47,989 nt of DNA from Gemmatimonadota bacterium (GTDB lineage: Bacteria; Latescibacterota; UBA2968; UBA8231): positions 1 to 47,989 of the forward strand of contig JAPPEF010000147.1 in the NCBI GenBank assembly GCA_028875335.1, written 5' to 3'. Shown piece after piece: positions 26,673-34,087 of the stretch. The first letter of the stretch is position 1. Every line of letters starts with the position of its first letter. The notes beneath the pieces were generated by a model. It saw nothing but the letters and a program-made list of their open reading frames with translations, was not told the origin of the DNA and did no database searches. Position numbers and translations under genes: made by a program.

Positions 26673-28364
26673 TTATTGCGCTGCACCAATGTATAGATCG
26701 CCCCACAGCCAGTCGTTGCCGGAGTGTTTGCCGTAGGTACCCTCAGGCCCCGGCTCGCGGATGCTGGCACCGCGCACCGTGGGCCGGAACAGGTCGCCGG
26801 CCCAGCGGTGAGCGATAAAGGCTCCGCCGACATCGTCGACGAGGATCCGCTCGGCGTCGCGGAAGAGCTGGTCGCGGCGCTGGGGGTCGCCCATTAAGTT
26901 GCTGGCCTCGTCTAGGATGGCATCGAAGCGTTGGTTGCGCCAAGAGTGGCGACCGCTGCTGACCCAGATGCCAAGCAGGTTGATGGGGTCGGCAAAGTCG
27001 ATGCTATAGGCGACAGCCCCCAACGCAATGTTAGTGGGTCGCTCGTGTAGGGCGTCCATAAAGACTTTGTTGTCTTTGTTTGAGACTTGGATCGAGACGC
27101 CCAAACACTGCGAGATCGAGGCGGCGGCCGCTTGATAGACTGAGGCAATGCCGGGATTTTCGTTGCGCAACCACATCACCTGCGGTGGGAAGCCGGCCCC
27201 GTTGGGAAAGCCAGCTTGGGCTAAGTGTTCCTTCGCTAGCTCACAGTCGAAGCGCTGGTAGTGGGCAAGTTGACCTTGGACATCAGCGGAGGGAAAGCCA
27301 GGCATGAGCATGGAATGGGCAGGCGTGGCCTTGATCTCGCCGTAGACGCCCTTGACGATGGCCTCGCGATCGATGGCGTGGGCGAAGGCCTTGCGCACAT
27401 TGATGTCGTCGAAGGGCGGGCTATGCGCGTCGAAGAAGACATAGTCGGTGCCGATCAAACCGGGGCGCAGGTAGTTGGCCTGCAGCTCGGGGTCGCGCTG
27501 GATGGTGGCGAAATCGGCTGGCGACAAGTCGTTGAAGTTTAAGGTGTCAATTTCGTTGTTGAGATAGGCGATAAAATAGGTCGCTGGCGACAGGTATATT
27601 CCCTCGATCCGCGCCAACCTCGGCGGTCGGTAGCCTCTGTAGTGTGGGTTGGCCTTGAAAACCACTTTGAAACCGTGGTCGAAAGACTCCAGCATAAAGG
27701 GACCGGACGAGACCGAGGTAGCCGGGTCGTTGTTGTAGTAGGGGCCGTGCGTCTCCAGCGCCTTCTTCTGCAGCGTGAAGGCGTATTTCATGATCTTGGG
27801 CAGCGGCGGAAACACGCCCTTGGTCACAATCTCGAGGGTGCGGTCGTCCACGGCGCGGACCCCCAATGCTCCGACGGGTAGATTTCCGGCGATGACCTCG
27901 TCCCAGTTTTTGATCCCACCCTTGTCGACGAAGGTGTAGTACCAGGCGAAATCCCAAGCGTGATCGGGGCTGGCGCTAAGGCGGAAGGTGGCGACGTAGT
28001 CGTGGGCGGTAACAGGGGTGCCGTCGCTCCACATTAGGCCCTCGCGTAAAACAAAGGTCCAAGTCACTCCATCGGCGGCGACCGACCAACTTGCGGCAGC
28101 ACCGGGTTGGGGATTTTGTGCCTTGTCAAAGGTGATCAACGGATCGTTGAAGAGATCGGCCCCGCAATAGGGCTGATAGACGCTGACAGAAAAGTCGAAG
28201 GTGATCGAATTGGCGGTATTGTTGCAGGGGATGCGGTACACCTGCTGGTCATAGGGTAGCGCGTCGGGCGGCAAGTCGAAGCCAAGGATGGTCTTTTCTT
28301 GGGCACTGCCGGAGCGAATGAAAAGTGCGAGACTAGCGATTAACAGCGGGATGGAGGTTTTAAT
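26673..28364 (-). CDS. ABC transporter solute-binding protein, family 5; probable ATT start
   Basis: About 563 residues. The family-5 fold is shown by 'SWSVAADGVTWTFVLREGLM' with 'WSDGTPVTAHDYVATF', 'SSGPFMLESF', 'NEIDTLNFND' and 'VRKAFAHAIDREAIVKGVYG'. A TTG at 28274 would remove the signal peptide. Reading 30 codons further upstream in the same frame gives '(I)KTSIPLLIASLALFI' and 'RSGSAQEK', a clean signal peptide, preceded by AAAGGA eight bases before an ATT codon (28364-28362). No ATG, GTG or TTG lies between. So either ATT is the start or one base of an ATG was altered. It binds a peptide-like ligand in the periplasm for the two permeases. Confidence 0.88.
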   Translation of the reverse strand: MKTSIPLLIASLALFIRSGSAQEKTILGFDLPPDALPYDQQVYRIPCNNTANSITFDFSVSVYQPYCGADLFNDPLITFDKAQNPQPGAAASWSVAADGVTWTFVLREGLMWSDGTPVTAHDYVATFRLSASPDHAWDFAWYYTFVDKGGIKNWDEVIAGNLPVGALGVRAVDDRTLEIVTKGVFPPLPKIMKYAFTLQKKALETHGPYYNNDPATSVSSGPFMLESFDHGFKVVFKANPHYRGYRPPRLARIEGIYLSPATYFIAYLNNEIDTLNFNDLSPADFATIQRDPELQANYLRPGLIGTDYVFFDAHSPPFDDINVRKAFAHAIDREAIVKGVYGEIKATPAHSMLMPGFPSADVQGQLAHYQRFDCELAKEHLAQAGFPNGAGFPPQVMWLRNENPGIASVYQAAAASISQCLGVSIQVSNKDNKVFMDALHERPTNIALGAVAYSIDFADPINLLGIWVSSGRHSWRNQRFDAILDEASNLMGDPQRRDQLFRDAERILVDDVGGAFIAHRWAGDLFRPTVRGASIREPGPEGTYGKHSGNDWLWGDLYIGAAQ

Positions 28365-28567
28365 GTTGTTTTTCCTTTGCTGGTGGATTGGCGCGGTGAA
28401 ATATAATAGGACATGCAGCCGCGATGCAAAAATCCGCCATGAACGTTAAACATGGGTAGCAGCCCTTGTCCGATTCGAAAAAATCTTGGCCAACCACCAA
28501 CAAAGCAGAGACCTACTGGCGAGACATTTTATGCAGGCGTCCGACGAAACCTGTCGTTTTCAAGGGA

Positions 28568-29278
28568 TTAAGCCAGCGTCGTTTCCAATTTATGTTTTCG
28601 TTTTGTCCAGTCGGGGAGAAACTGCTCAAGTAAGTTGTAAAACTTCGGTCCGTGATTGAGATGGAATAAGTGGCATAGCTCGTGGATAACGACGTATTCA
28701 ATACATTCTCTGGGTGCTTTTATAAGCTCCAGATTCAATGTTATGCCGCGTTTGACGCTGAAACTGCCCCAGAGCGTTTTCATCTTGCGGATTTTAAGTG
28801 CAGGCTTGTCCACTCCATTTTTTTTAAAGAGCTGCCAGCATTCTGCAAATACTTGAGCAAAGTAAACCTCCGCCTTGCTCCAGTACCATGCTTCAAGCAG
28901 CATCGCTATATGCTCCGGCTTGTCGTCAACTGCTTGTATGTGGAAGAAGCCGCGCTTTAACAAAATCTCGTCTGTGTCAGACGGCCTTATCTTCAGCCGA
29001 TACTGTTTGCCGAGGTAAAGGTGGCTTTCGCCGCCGACAAACTGCCGCTTGGGGGTGCGCGGTGCAAACTGGGCGAAATAGCGAAGCTGGCGTCTTATCC
29101 AGCGCAGGCGCTGGTAGAGGAAGCCCTGAATAAGGATTTCATCTGATCCCAGTGGAGCTTTTACAACTACCGAGCCGTCGGGGTGAACGGCGACTTCAAG
29201 GGACTTTCGTTTGGAGTACTGTAGGCGGAAGGGAATGGACTCGCCGGCATAGGTGAGGGTGCGGTTAGCCTCCGGCAT
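28568..29278 (-). CDS. YgjP/SprT-like zinc metalloprotease
   Basis: A 236-residue protein of the M48-like YgjP family (DUF45). The zinc site is H199-E200-x-x-H203 ('VIHELCHLFHLNHG') with H209 as further ligand candidate. N-terminal strands 'RKSLEVAVHPDGSVVVKAP' and 'LWGSFSVKRGITLNLELI' are family marks. Its ATG shares one base with the hsdR stop (TAATG), so the two are translationally coupled. YgjP genes recur next to type I hsdR in many bacteria, to my knowledge; a role in restriction control or protein quality is unproven. It ends the defence operon. Confidence 0.9.
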   Translation of the reverse strand: MPEANRTLTYAGESIPFRLQYSKRKSLEVAVHPDGSVVVKAPLGSDEILIQGFLYQRLRWIRRQLRYFAQFAPRTPKRQFVGGESHLYLGKQYRLKIRPSDTDEILLKRGFFHIQAVDDKPEHIAMLLEAWYWSKAEVYFAQVFAECWQLFKKNGVDKPALKIRKMKTLWGSFSVKRGITLNLELIKAPRECIEYVVIHELCHLFHLNHGPKFYNLLEQFLPDWTKRKHKLETTLA

Positions 29279-32200
29279 TAAGAGCGTCTCCGGGATTTGG
29301 CGATCTTCATGGTTTGGCTGATCATTGCGTCCATCTGTGCCGACGATAAATCAATGCCATGCGCGTCTTTTACCACGTCGTAAAAGAAATCATCCATTTC
29401 GTTTTTTGCGGCGTTTTGCGCGTCGCTATCGTTCCAAAAATCTACCTTCCAATTTTTTTCTAGCGCGCCTTTGACGGCCAGCGCCGTTTCTGCAGCGACA
29501 TAGTCAACTCGGCTTTCACCCACTTCAGTCAGACAAGATTTGATCACGCCAAAATACGCGCTGGCCTCCTCGTTATCGCGGATAGAGTCGGGGACATCGT
29601 CGCGTTGGGTGTTGGCGACCTCATCGCGGATGGCACTCACCTTTTGCAAATACTCAAGGTCTGATATCCGCTGATTCTTGAAACCGTCAATTGCGTCTTG
29701 AATGAGCTTTGAGAACTTTTCGTAGAAAGCCGGGTCTTTGTCCATGTTTTCAGTAATGGTGCGCTTGGTCGAATGGGCGATAATATCGGCCCTTGCCGCC
29801 GTAGTCTTGGCTTGATAGATACCTCGTTCCTCTTTGACCATAGAGAAAGTCTTATCGTCAAACATATTCACGGGATCGTTTAAGCGAGTGACCTCGTTGG
29901 CTTGGATATGCGTGTCCAGCAGTTTTTTAATCCGGGGTTCGTAGTCGCGGTAATCAATGGTTTCGGCGTAGCGCAGTTGGACTGCCTTTCTCAGTTTCTG
30001 AAAACGCTTGAGATCGCTTTTGTAGCGAGTTAGTTGAGCCTCGTCGGTCTGCATGATGAACTGCTCGGCTGAGAGGGCCATGGCAAGGGTCTTGCTGTAT
30101 TCCGTGAGGCGTTCGTAAAACTCATTCCGCACTGCGTCGTCGGCTAGCAGCACTTCGTAGCGTTCTTCATCGCGGGAGTTTTTGATTTCCTTGAAGATGT
30201 CCCACAGGTTTGAGTAGCGCTGCGGCAGCTTTGACACTTCTTCGTGGATGGGGGTCAGGAAATCCGCGAGGTCGTCGCCGTCAAAACCTGCAAGCGCGTC
30301 GTACGTGTGCAGCGCTTTGTCTAGTTCACCTAGCACATTGGCATAGTCGATTATATAGCCGAATTCCTTGCCTTCGTGCAGGCGGTTTACGCGGGCAATC
30401 GCTTGGAGTAGCGTGTGTTCGCGCAATTTGCGACACAGGTAGAGCACGGTATTGCGAGGCGCGTCAAATTCTGTGATGAGTTTGTCCACGACGATTAGAA
30501 TTTCTGGTTTGTCCGAGTGCTTGAACTGAGCGATGATTTGCTTGGTGTATTGGTCTTCGGAGCCGTAACGGGCCATCATTTTATCCCAGAACTTGATTAC
30601 CTCGCTCGTCGTCTCCGCGCCTACTTCCTCATGCCCTTCCCGCATATCCGGCGGGGAGATGACGACCTCTGATGAGACTGCGCCTATCTCGTTGAGCGAT
30701 TCGCAATACTTGAGTGCGGTCGCCTTGCTGTCTGTCACGAGCTGGGCCTTAAATTCCGTGTTCTGCCAAGTAGTCTGGAAATGCCGGCTGATATCAAACG
30801 CGCACATATAGACGACCTGATCGGTCTTACTCAACTCTTGGGCGCGTGCGTATTTTCGCTTTAAGTCTGCTTTTTGTTCGTCGGCCAAATCTTCGGTGTG
30901 GCGAGCGAACCAGAGATCTATGGCGGCCTGATTCTGTTCCATCTCCACGTGCCGCCCTTCGTACAGCAGGGGGACCACCGCCTTGTCCGCGATTGCTCGC
31001 CGGACGGAATAATGAGGTTCTATCAAGCCGCCGAATCTGGCAAAGCTGTTCTTTTCTTCCTTGAGCAGCGGCGTCCCCGTGAAGCCGATAAAGCAGGCAT
31101 TGGGCAGCATTTGTCTCATGCGCGCTGCTAGGGAGCCGAAGTTGGTGCGGTGGCTTTCGTCAACGAGGACGATGATATCGGCGGAATCGTCCACGTACTT
31201 CTCAGCAGAAAGCGCCTTGTCGAACTTATTGATCAGCGTGGTGATGATGCCGACTCTGTTCTTGATGTGTCTGATTAGATTGCGCCCGGATGTTGCCCGC
31301 TCCTTGTCCAGACCACAGGCGGCGAAGGTGTTGCCTAGTTGTTTGTCTAGGTCTTTGCGGTCTGTAACTAGGATCATTCGCGGGTTGGTCAGCTCTGGGT
31401 CTAAAGACAGGGCGCGGGCCAGCATGACCATGGTGATGGACTTTCCGGAACCCTGCGTGTGCCAGACGATACCGCCCATGCGGCGGCCTTCGTTGTCTTT
31501 TTGCTTGATGCGCTTCATGGCCGCACGGACCAGAAAGAACTGCTGGTAGCGGGCAATTTTTTTGCTGCCAACGTCAAAGACTGTAAACCCGAAGATTATC
31601 TCCAACAGGCGCTCGGGTCGGCACAAGCTGTGGAGGCAGCGGTCCTGCTCTGTAACCAGTCGGTCGTCGCTGCGCTCAAGTGCGTCAAAGTGCGACCGCG
31701 CTGAGGCGAACTCACCGGAGAATAGGGTGTCTTTGTCTCTGCCGGAAAGTGCCTTATTAATGCAGGTGTTTACGTCGCGCTCGGCATCCTCCAATTCGTC
31801 CCAGACGCTCCAGAACTCCTTTGAGGTGCCCACTGTTGCGTATTTGGCATCGTTTTTGTTTACGGCCAGTAAAACTTGCGCGTATGTGAAAAGACGCGGG
31901 ATGTATTCGTCGCCTTGGTTGCGGATCGTTTGGGATACTGCTTGGTCCACATCCGTATCGGGGGCTTTGCACTCGATCACGACTAGGGGGATGCCGTTTA
32001 CGAATAGGACGATGTCGGGTCTTGCGGTCTCTGTGCTGCGGGCGCGTTCAACGGAGAATTCCGCTACGGCGTGGAATGCGTTGTTGGCGGGGTTTTTCCA
32101 GTCGATATAGTTCAGCGTAAAACTTTTGGAATCGCCTTCGATCGTTTGTTCGAGCGCCGTGCCGAGGGTTATCAGGTCGTAGATTGATTCATTTGTTTTT

Positions 32201-32469
32201 TGTAGGCCGTCGTATTGGACGGTTTTGAGTTTCTGGATGGCGGATTGAATGTTCTCCTCGCTGAACAGGTATTCGCCGCCTTTGTAGCGGATGCGGTTTA
32301 TTTTTTTGAGTTGGTCGCGCAGGATGTTTTCCAAGAGGACGTTGGAGGCGCGACTGCCGCGTTCTGTCATTGCTTGGGCGGGGGGGAGATATTGGTAGCC
32401 TAGGTTGAGTAGCTGTTGCAGGGCGGGGATCTGGGAGAGGTATTTTTCGCTGAAGGGGAAGGTGGGCAT
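29278..32469 (-). CDS. hsdR: Type I restriction enzyme R subunit (EcoR124-like)
   Basis: A 1063-residue motor-nuclease. The PD-(D/E)xK nuclease has D152, E166 and K168 ('IPLVVIECK'). The SF2 translocase shows Walker A 'TQGSGKS' (338-344) and Walker B as 'VDESH' (436-440). The C-terminal part ('NMDKDPAFYEKFSKLI', 'ANTQRDDVPDSI') is the DUF3387-type helical domain of EcoR124-like (IC) enzymes that docks to HsdM. All key residues are intact. The ATG has GGA nine bases upstream. It is separated from hsdM by 11 kb of accessory genes on the same strand, and is preceded by a 529-base gap with repeats, so it may have its own promoter there. Confidence 0.96.
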   Translation of the reverse strand: MPTFPFSEKYLSQIPALQQLLNLGYQYLPPAQAMTERGSRASNVLLENILRDQLKKINRIRYKGGEYLFSEENIQSAIQKLKTVQYDGLQKTNESIYDLITLGTALEQTIEGDSKSFTLNYIDWKNPANNAFHAVAEFSVERARSTETARPDIVLFVNGIPLVVIECKAPDTDVDQAVSQTIRNQGDEYIPRLFTYAQVLLAVNKNDAKYATVGTSKEFWSVWDELEDAERDVNTCINKALSGRDKDTLFSGEFASARSHFDALERSDDRLVTEQDRCLHSLCRPERLLEIIFGFTVFDVGSKKIARYQQFFLVRAAMKRIKQKDNEGRRMGGIVWHTQGSGKSITMVMLARALSLDPELTNPRMILVTDRKDLDKQLGNTFAACGLDKERATSGRNLIRHIKNRVGIITTLINKFDKALSAEKYVDDSADIIVLVDESHRTNFGSLAARMRQMLPNACFIGFTGTPLLKEEKNSFARFGGLIEPHYSVRRAIADKAVVPLLYEGRHVEMEQNQAAIDLWFARHTEDLADEQKADLKRKYARAQELSKTDQVVYMCAFDISRHFQTTWQNTEFKAQLVTDSKATALKYCESLNEIGAVSSEVVISPPDMREGHEEVGAETTSEVIKFWDKMMARYGSEDQYTKQIIAQFKHSDKPEILIVVDKLITEFDAPRNTVLYLCRKLREHTLLQAIARVNRLHEGKEFGYIIDYANVLGELDKALHTYDALAGFDGDDLADFLTPIHEEVSKLPQRYSNLWDIFKEIKNSRDEERYEVLLADDAVRNEFYERLTEYSKTLAMALSAEQFIMQTDEAQLTRYKSDLKRFQKLRKAVQLRYAETIDYRDYEPRIKKLLDTHIQANEVTRLNDPVNMFDDKTFSMVKEERGIYQAKTTAARADIIAHSTKRTITENMDKDPAFYEKFSKLIQDAIDGFKNQRISDLEYLQKVSAIRDEVANTQRDDVPDSIRDNEEASAYFGVIKSCLTEVGESRVDYVAAETALAVKGALEKNWKVDFWNDSDAQNAAKNEMDDFFYDVVKDAHGIDLSSAQMDAMISQTMKIAKSRRRS

Positions 32470-32495
32470 GGTTTTGTTCCTAGTTTAGGCTCTGA

Positions 32496-32697
32496 CCAGT
32501 CAAGTACCAGTCAAGTAGGATAAGTGCCGTATAATAAATACTTTATAAAAAAAATGATCTCGCACTGTCGGCTGCCAGTCAAGTAGCCGTCAATTACCCA
32601 TCAATTACATAAGTTAATTAAAATAAGTAAGTTAAGAAGAATTCACTGCTTCTCTGCACCCCTATTGTAAATTACCCGTCAATTACCCATCAATTAC
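32496..32697. repeat. Array of degenerate 11-bp units upstream of hsdR
   Basis: This lies in the 529-base gap between hsdR and the retropepsin gene. Units of the form CC-R-TCAA-K-TA-S occur in pairs: AGTCAAGTA twice near 32498-32517, CAGTCAAGTAG near 32576, and then an exact 20-base direct repeat GTCAATTACCCATCAATTAC at 32589-32608 and 32678-32697. The rest of the interval is AT-rich ('TATAATAAATACTTTATAA' near 32530), suitable for a promoter, but no gene is seen. The units could bind a regulator or be the wreck of a repeat-containing coding end. Confidence 0.6.
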
Positions 32698-32730
32698 CGG
32701 CTGCCTGCTCAGGCCCAAAAAGGCAAATGC

Positions 32731-32859
32731 CTTGCTCCCGATACGACTAGAATGAACCGCTAGGGGTCTTTTAAGTGCCGACTAGCTCGGACGCTTGGGG
32801 TCTGATGAAGGTCATTTTGCTCAATATATTGAGTAATTTTACTCAGTGTATTGAGTAAA
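32731..32859 (-). pseudogene. Second, degenerate copy of the AAA ATPase leader and first codons
   Basis: This 129-base block repeats 33948-34077 in the same orientation. It contains the same operator-like bases and a start (ATG 32815) reading 'MTFIRPQASELVGT' before a stop, against 'MTSIRPQASELARRLKEP' in the other copy. It is therefore a decayed duplicate. The two copies bracket the DUF5678/retropepsin pair. The palindromes TCAATATATTGA (32821-32832) and TGAGTAA-TT-TTACTCA (32830-32845) lie in it. Confidence 0.75.
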
Positions 32860-32998
32860 TTGTCGATTAGAGCCTCTATCTATACGTTCCAAAGTGCGAG
32901 CGTTGAAGATCATGCTGAGCAACTTCCCGCTGCCGGGTTCCTCGGTCAGGGCCGTCGGTTTTGTAAAACGGCGCTAGCCGTTAAACGCCTTAATTTGC

Positions 32999-33475
32999 CT
33001 ACGGAGGCAAGCCGAGCCTATCCGCTTCGGCGGGCTCCAAGAACAGAACCCTATTCGTCCGCTCTTCCATAAACAGCGCGAAATGCGCCAAGACATCCCG
33101 GCCCAACAGGGAAGGAATGCTGGAAGGTTGTCCGGGCACGGGTTCAAGAATGGCAAGGTCTAGGTCTGTCGAAAAAACGCCGAACTCCAGTACGGCCTGA
33201 ACTACATATCGCTTTGTAGATAAGCCACCTATGCCCTGAAACGGCAATCCCGTCCGCAACTGTCTCAGCTCAACCCCATAAACCCTAGACATTCGCCGAG
33301 CATCGCTATGTCCGAGCAACGTGCGATCCGCGCCGGTATCAATTAAGAATCGAACGTCTATTCCAGAGATGCCCTCTCGGGAAGATGAATGGCTCCGTCC
33401 ACATAAGGCCGCTTTACAGAGCCGGTTGAGCGAAAATATCCTTGGATCATTGAACGGCCAAGATCCAAACTTCAT
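32999..33475 (-). CDS. Retropepsin-like aspartic protease domain protein
   Basis: A 158-residue protein with one pepsin-lobe: 'RFLIDTGADRTLLG' (D46-T47-G48, the catalytic Asp triad motif), a flap-like 'GLPFQGIGGLSTKRYVV', and 'SLLGRDVLAHFAL', the conserved last block of bacterial retropepsin-like proteins. Only one DTG is present, so activity would need a homodimer, as in retroviral proteases. It starts inside the DUF5678 gene (29-base overlap), without a clear ribosome binding site of its own, so its translation is probably coupled; a later start nearer residue 35 is possible. Substrate unknown. Confidence 0.82.
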   Translation of the reverse strand: MKFGSWPFNDPRIFSLNRLCKAALCGRSHSSSREGISGIDVRFLIDTGADRTLLGHSDARRMSRVYGVELRQLRTGLPFQGIGGLSTKRYVVQAVLEFGVFSTDLDLAILEPVPGQPSSIPSLLGRDVLAHFALFMEERTNRVLFLEPAEADRLGLPP

Positions 33476-33695
33476 TTTCGGCCGAGACCTTCTCGATTAC
33501 TATTCGGCCTAGTGGTAGCCCACGAGCTTTCAGGTCGTCCAAGAGCTGATCAAAGTCGAAACCAGCCCCGACGACCTGCTCGTCAAGTACGGCCACCCAC
33601 TGTTCTGGATACTGCTCTAATAACTCCTCGTAATGGGCGTCGAGGAACTGCCCATCTTTAGCAAATTTTTGCAGTTCCGTCTTTACATTGAGCAT
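33447..33695 (-). CDS. DUF5678 domain protein
   Basis: An 82-residue acidic protein. 'FLDAHYEELLEQYPEQWVAV' followed by 'LDEQVVG' and 'DFDQLLDDLKARGL' is the DUF5678 pattern, a small alpha/beta fold of unknown function often encoded immediately before a retropepsin-like protease, as here. The ATG (33695) has AGGAGA seven bases upstream. The pair may work as a module, with this protein as inhibitor, adaptor or substrate of the protease; that is speculation from gene order. Confidence 0.8.
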   Translation of the reverse strand: MLNVKTELQKFAKDGQFLDAHYEELLEQYPEQWVAVLDEQVVGAGFDFDQLLDDLKARGLPLGRIVIEKVSAENEVWILAVQ

Positions 33696-33730
33696 GTCGT
33701 CTCTCCTGAGGAATCATTTGCCGATCAAAG

Positions 33731-34033
33731 CTAATAGGTTTCAGCCTTATGAGGAACTTTGTGTACCTCGTCCAATACGAGCAAGGCCCCCTTTCGCTTG
33801 GCGTTATCGGCCAGCAGCCGGGCCTCTTCCCATTGCGATTCGATCCAGCCGGGGCCGCGCAGGGTTGGCTCGTCGTCGCTGGCGACGTGATAGGGCAGTT
33901 TGTTCCGCTCGGCGACTTGCAAGGCCAAGGTTGTTTTGCCGACCTGTCTTGCTCCCGAGACGACTTGAATGAACCGCCGGGGTTCTTTTAAGCGTCGCGC
34001 TAGCTCGGACGCTTGGGGTCTGATGGAGGTCAT
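33731..34033 (-). pseudogene. Truncated AAA ATPase (DUF4143-associated type), N-terminal third
   Basis: The 100 codons hold a Walker A loop ('SGARQVGKTTLALQ', K33) and a Walker B ('ALLVLDEVHKVP'), the opening of AAA_14/DUF4143 ATPases that normally run to about 400 residues. After 'DEVHKVP' only 'HKAETY' follows before the stop; the rest of the ATPase core and the DUF4143 domain are absent. The gene lies between the 640-residue helical gene and DUF5678. The break is probably a deletion linked to the duplicated leader at 32731-32859. Confidence 0.82.
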
Positions 34034-34046
34034 TTTGCTTGGTTAT

Positions 34047-34064
34047 CTGAGTAATTTTACTCAG
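34047..34064. promoter_or_regulatory. Operator-like palindrome upstream of the AAA ATPase remnant
   Basis: CTGAGTAA-TT-TTACTCAG is a perfect 8+8 inverted repeat, 14 bases upstream of the ATPase start, followed by a further TATTGAGTAAA half-site. The arrangement is kept, with one arm base changed, at 32829-32846 before the second copy of the ATPase start. Conservation of the half-site TGAGTAA in both copies suggests a binding site for a repressor or an autoregulating ATPase. Confidence 0.5.
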
Positions 34065-34087
34065 TGTATTGAGTAAAATGGCAGATG

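Noticed and set aside
28365..28567. Attachment site or tRNA at the left end of the defence island
   Set aside because: No tRNA-like cloverleaf and no direct repeat matching the right boundary near 45,918-46,130 was found by eye; no integrase gene is present.
32496..32697. CRISPR array or replication iterons before hsdR
   Set aside because: Units are about 11 bases, degenerate and irregularly spaced; there are no cas genes and no replication initiator gene in the window.
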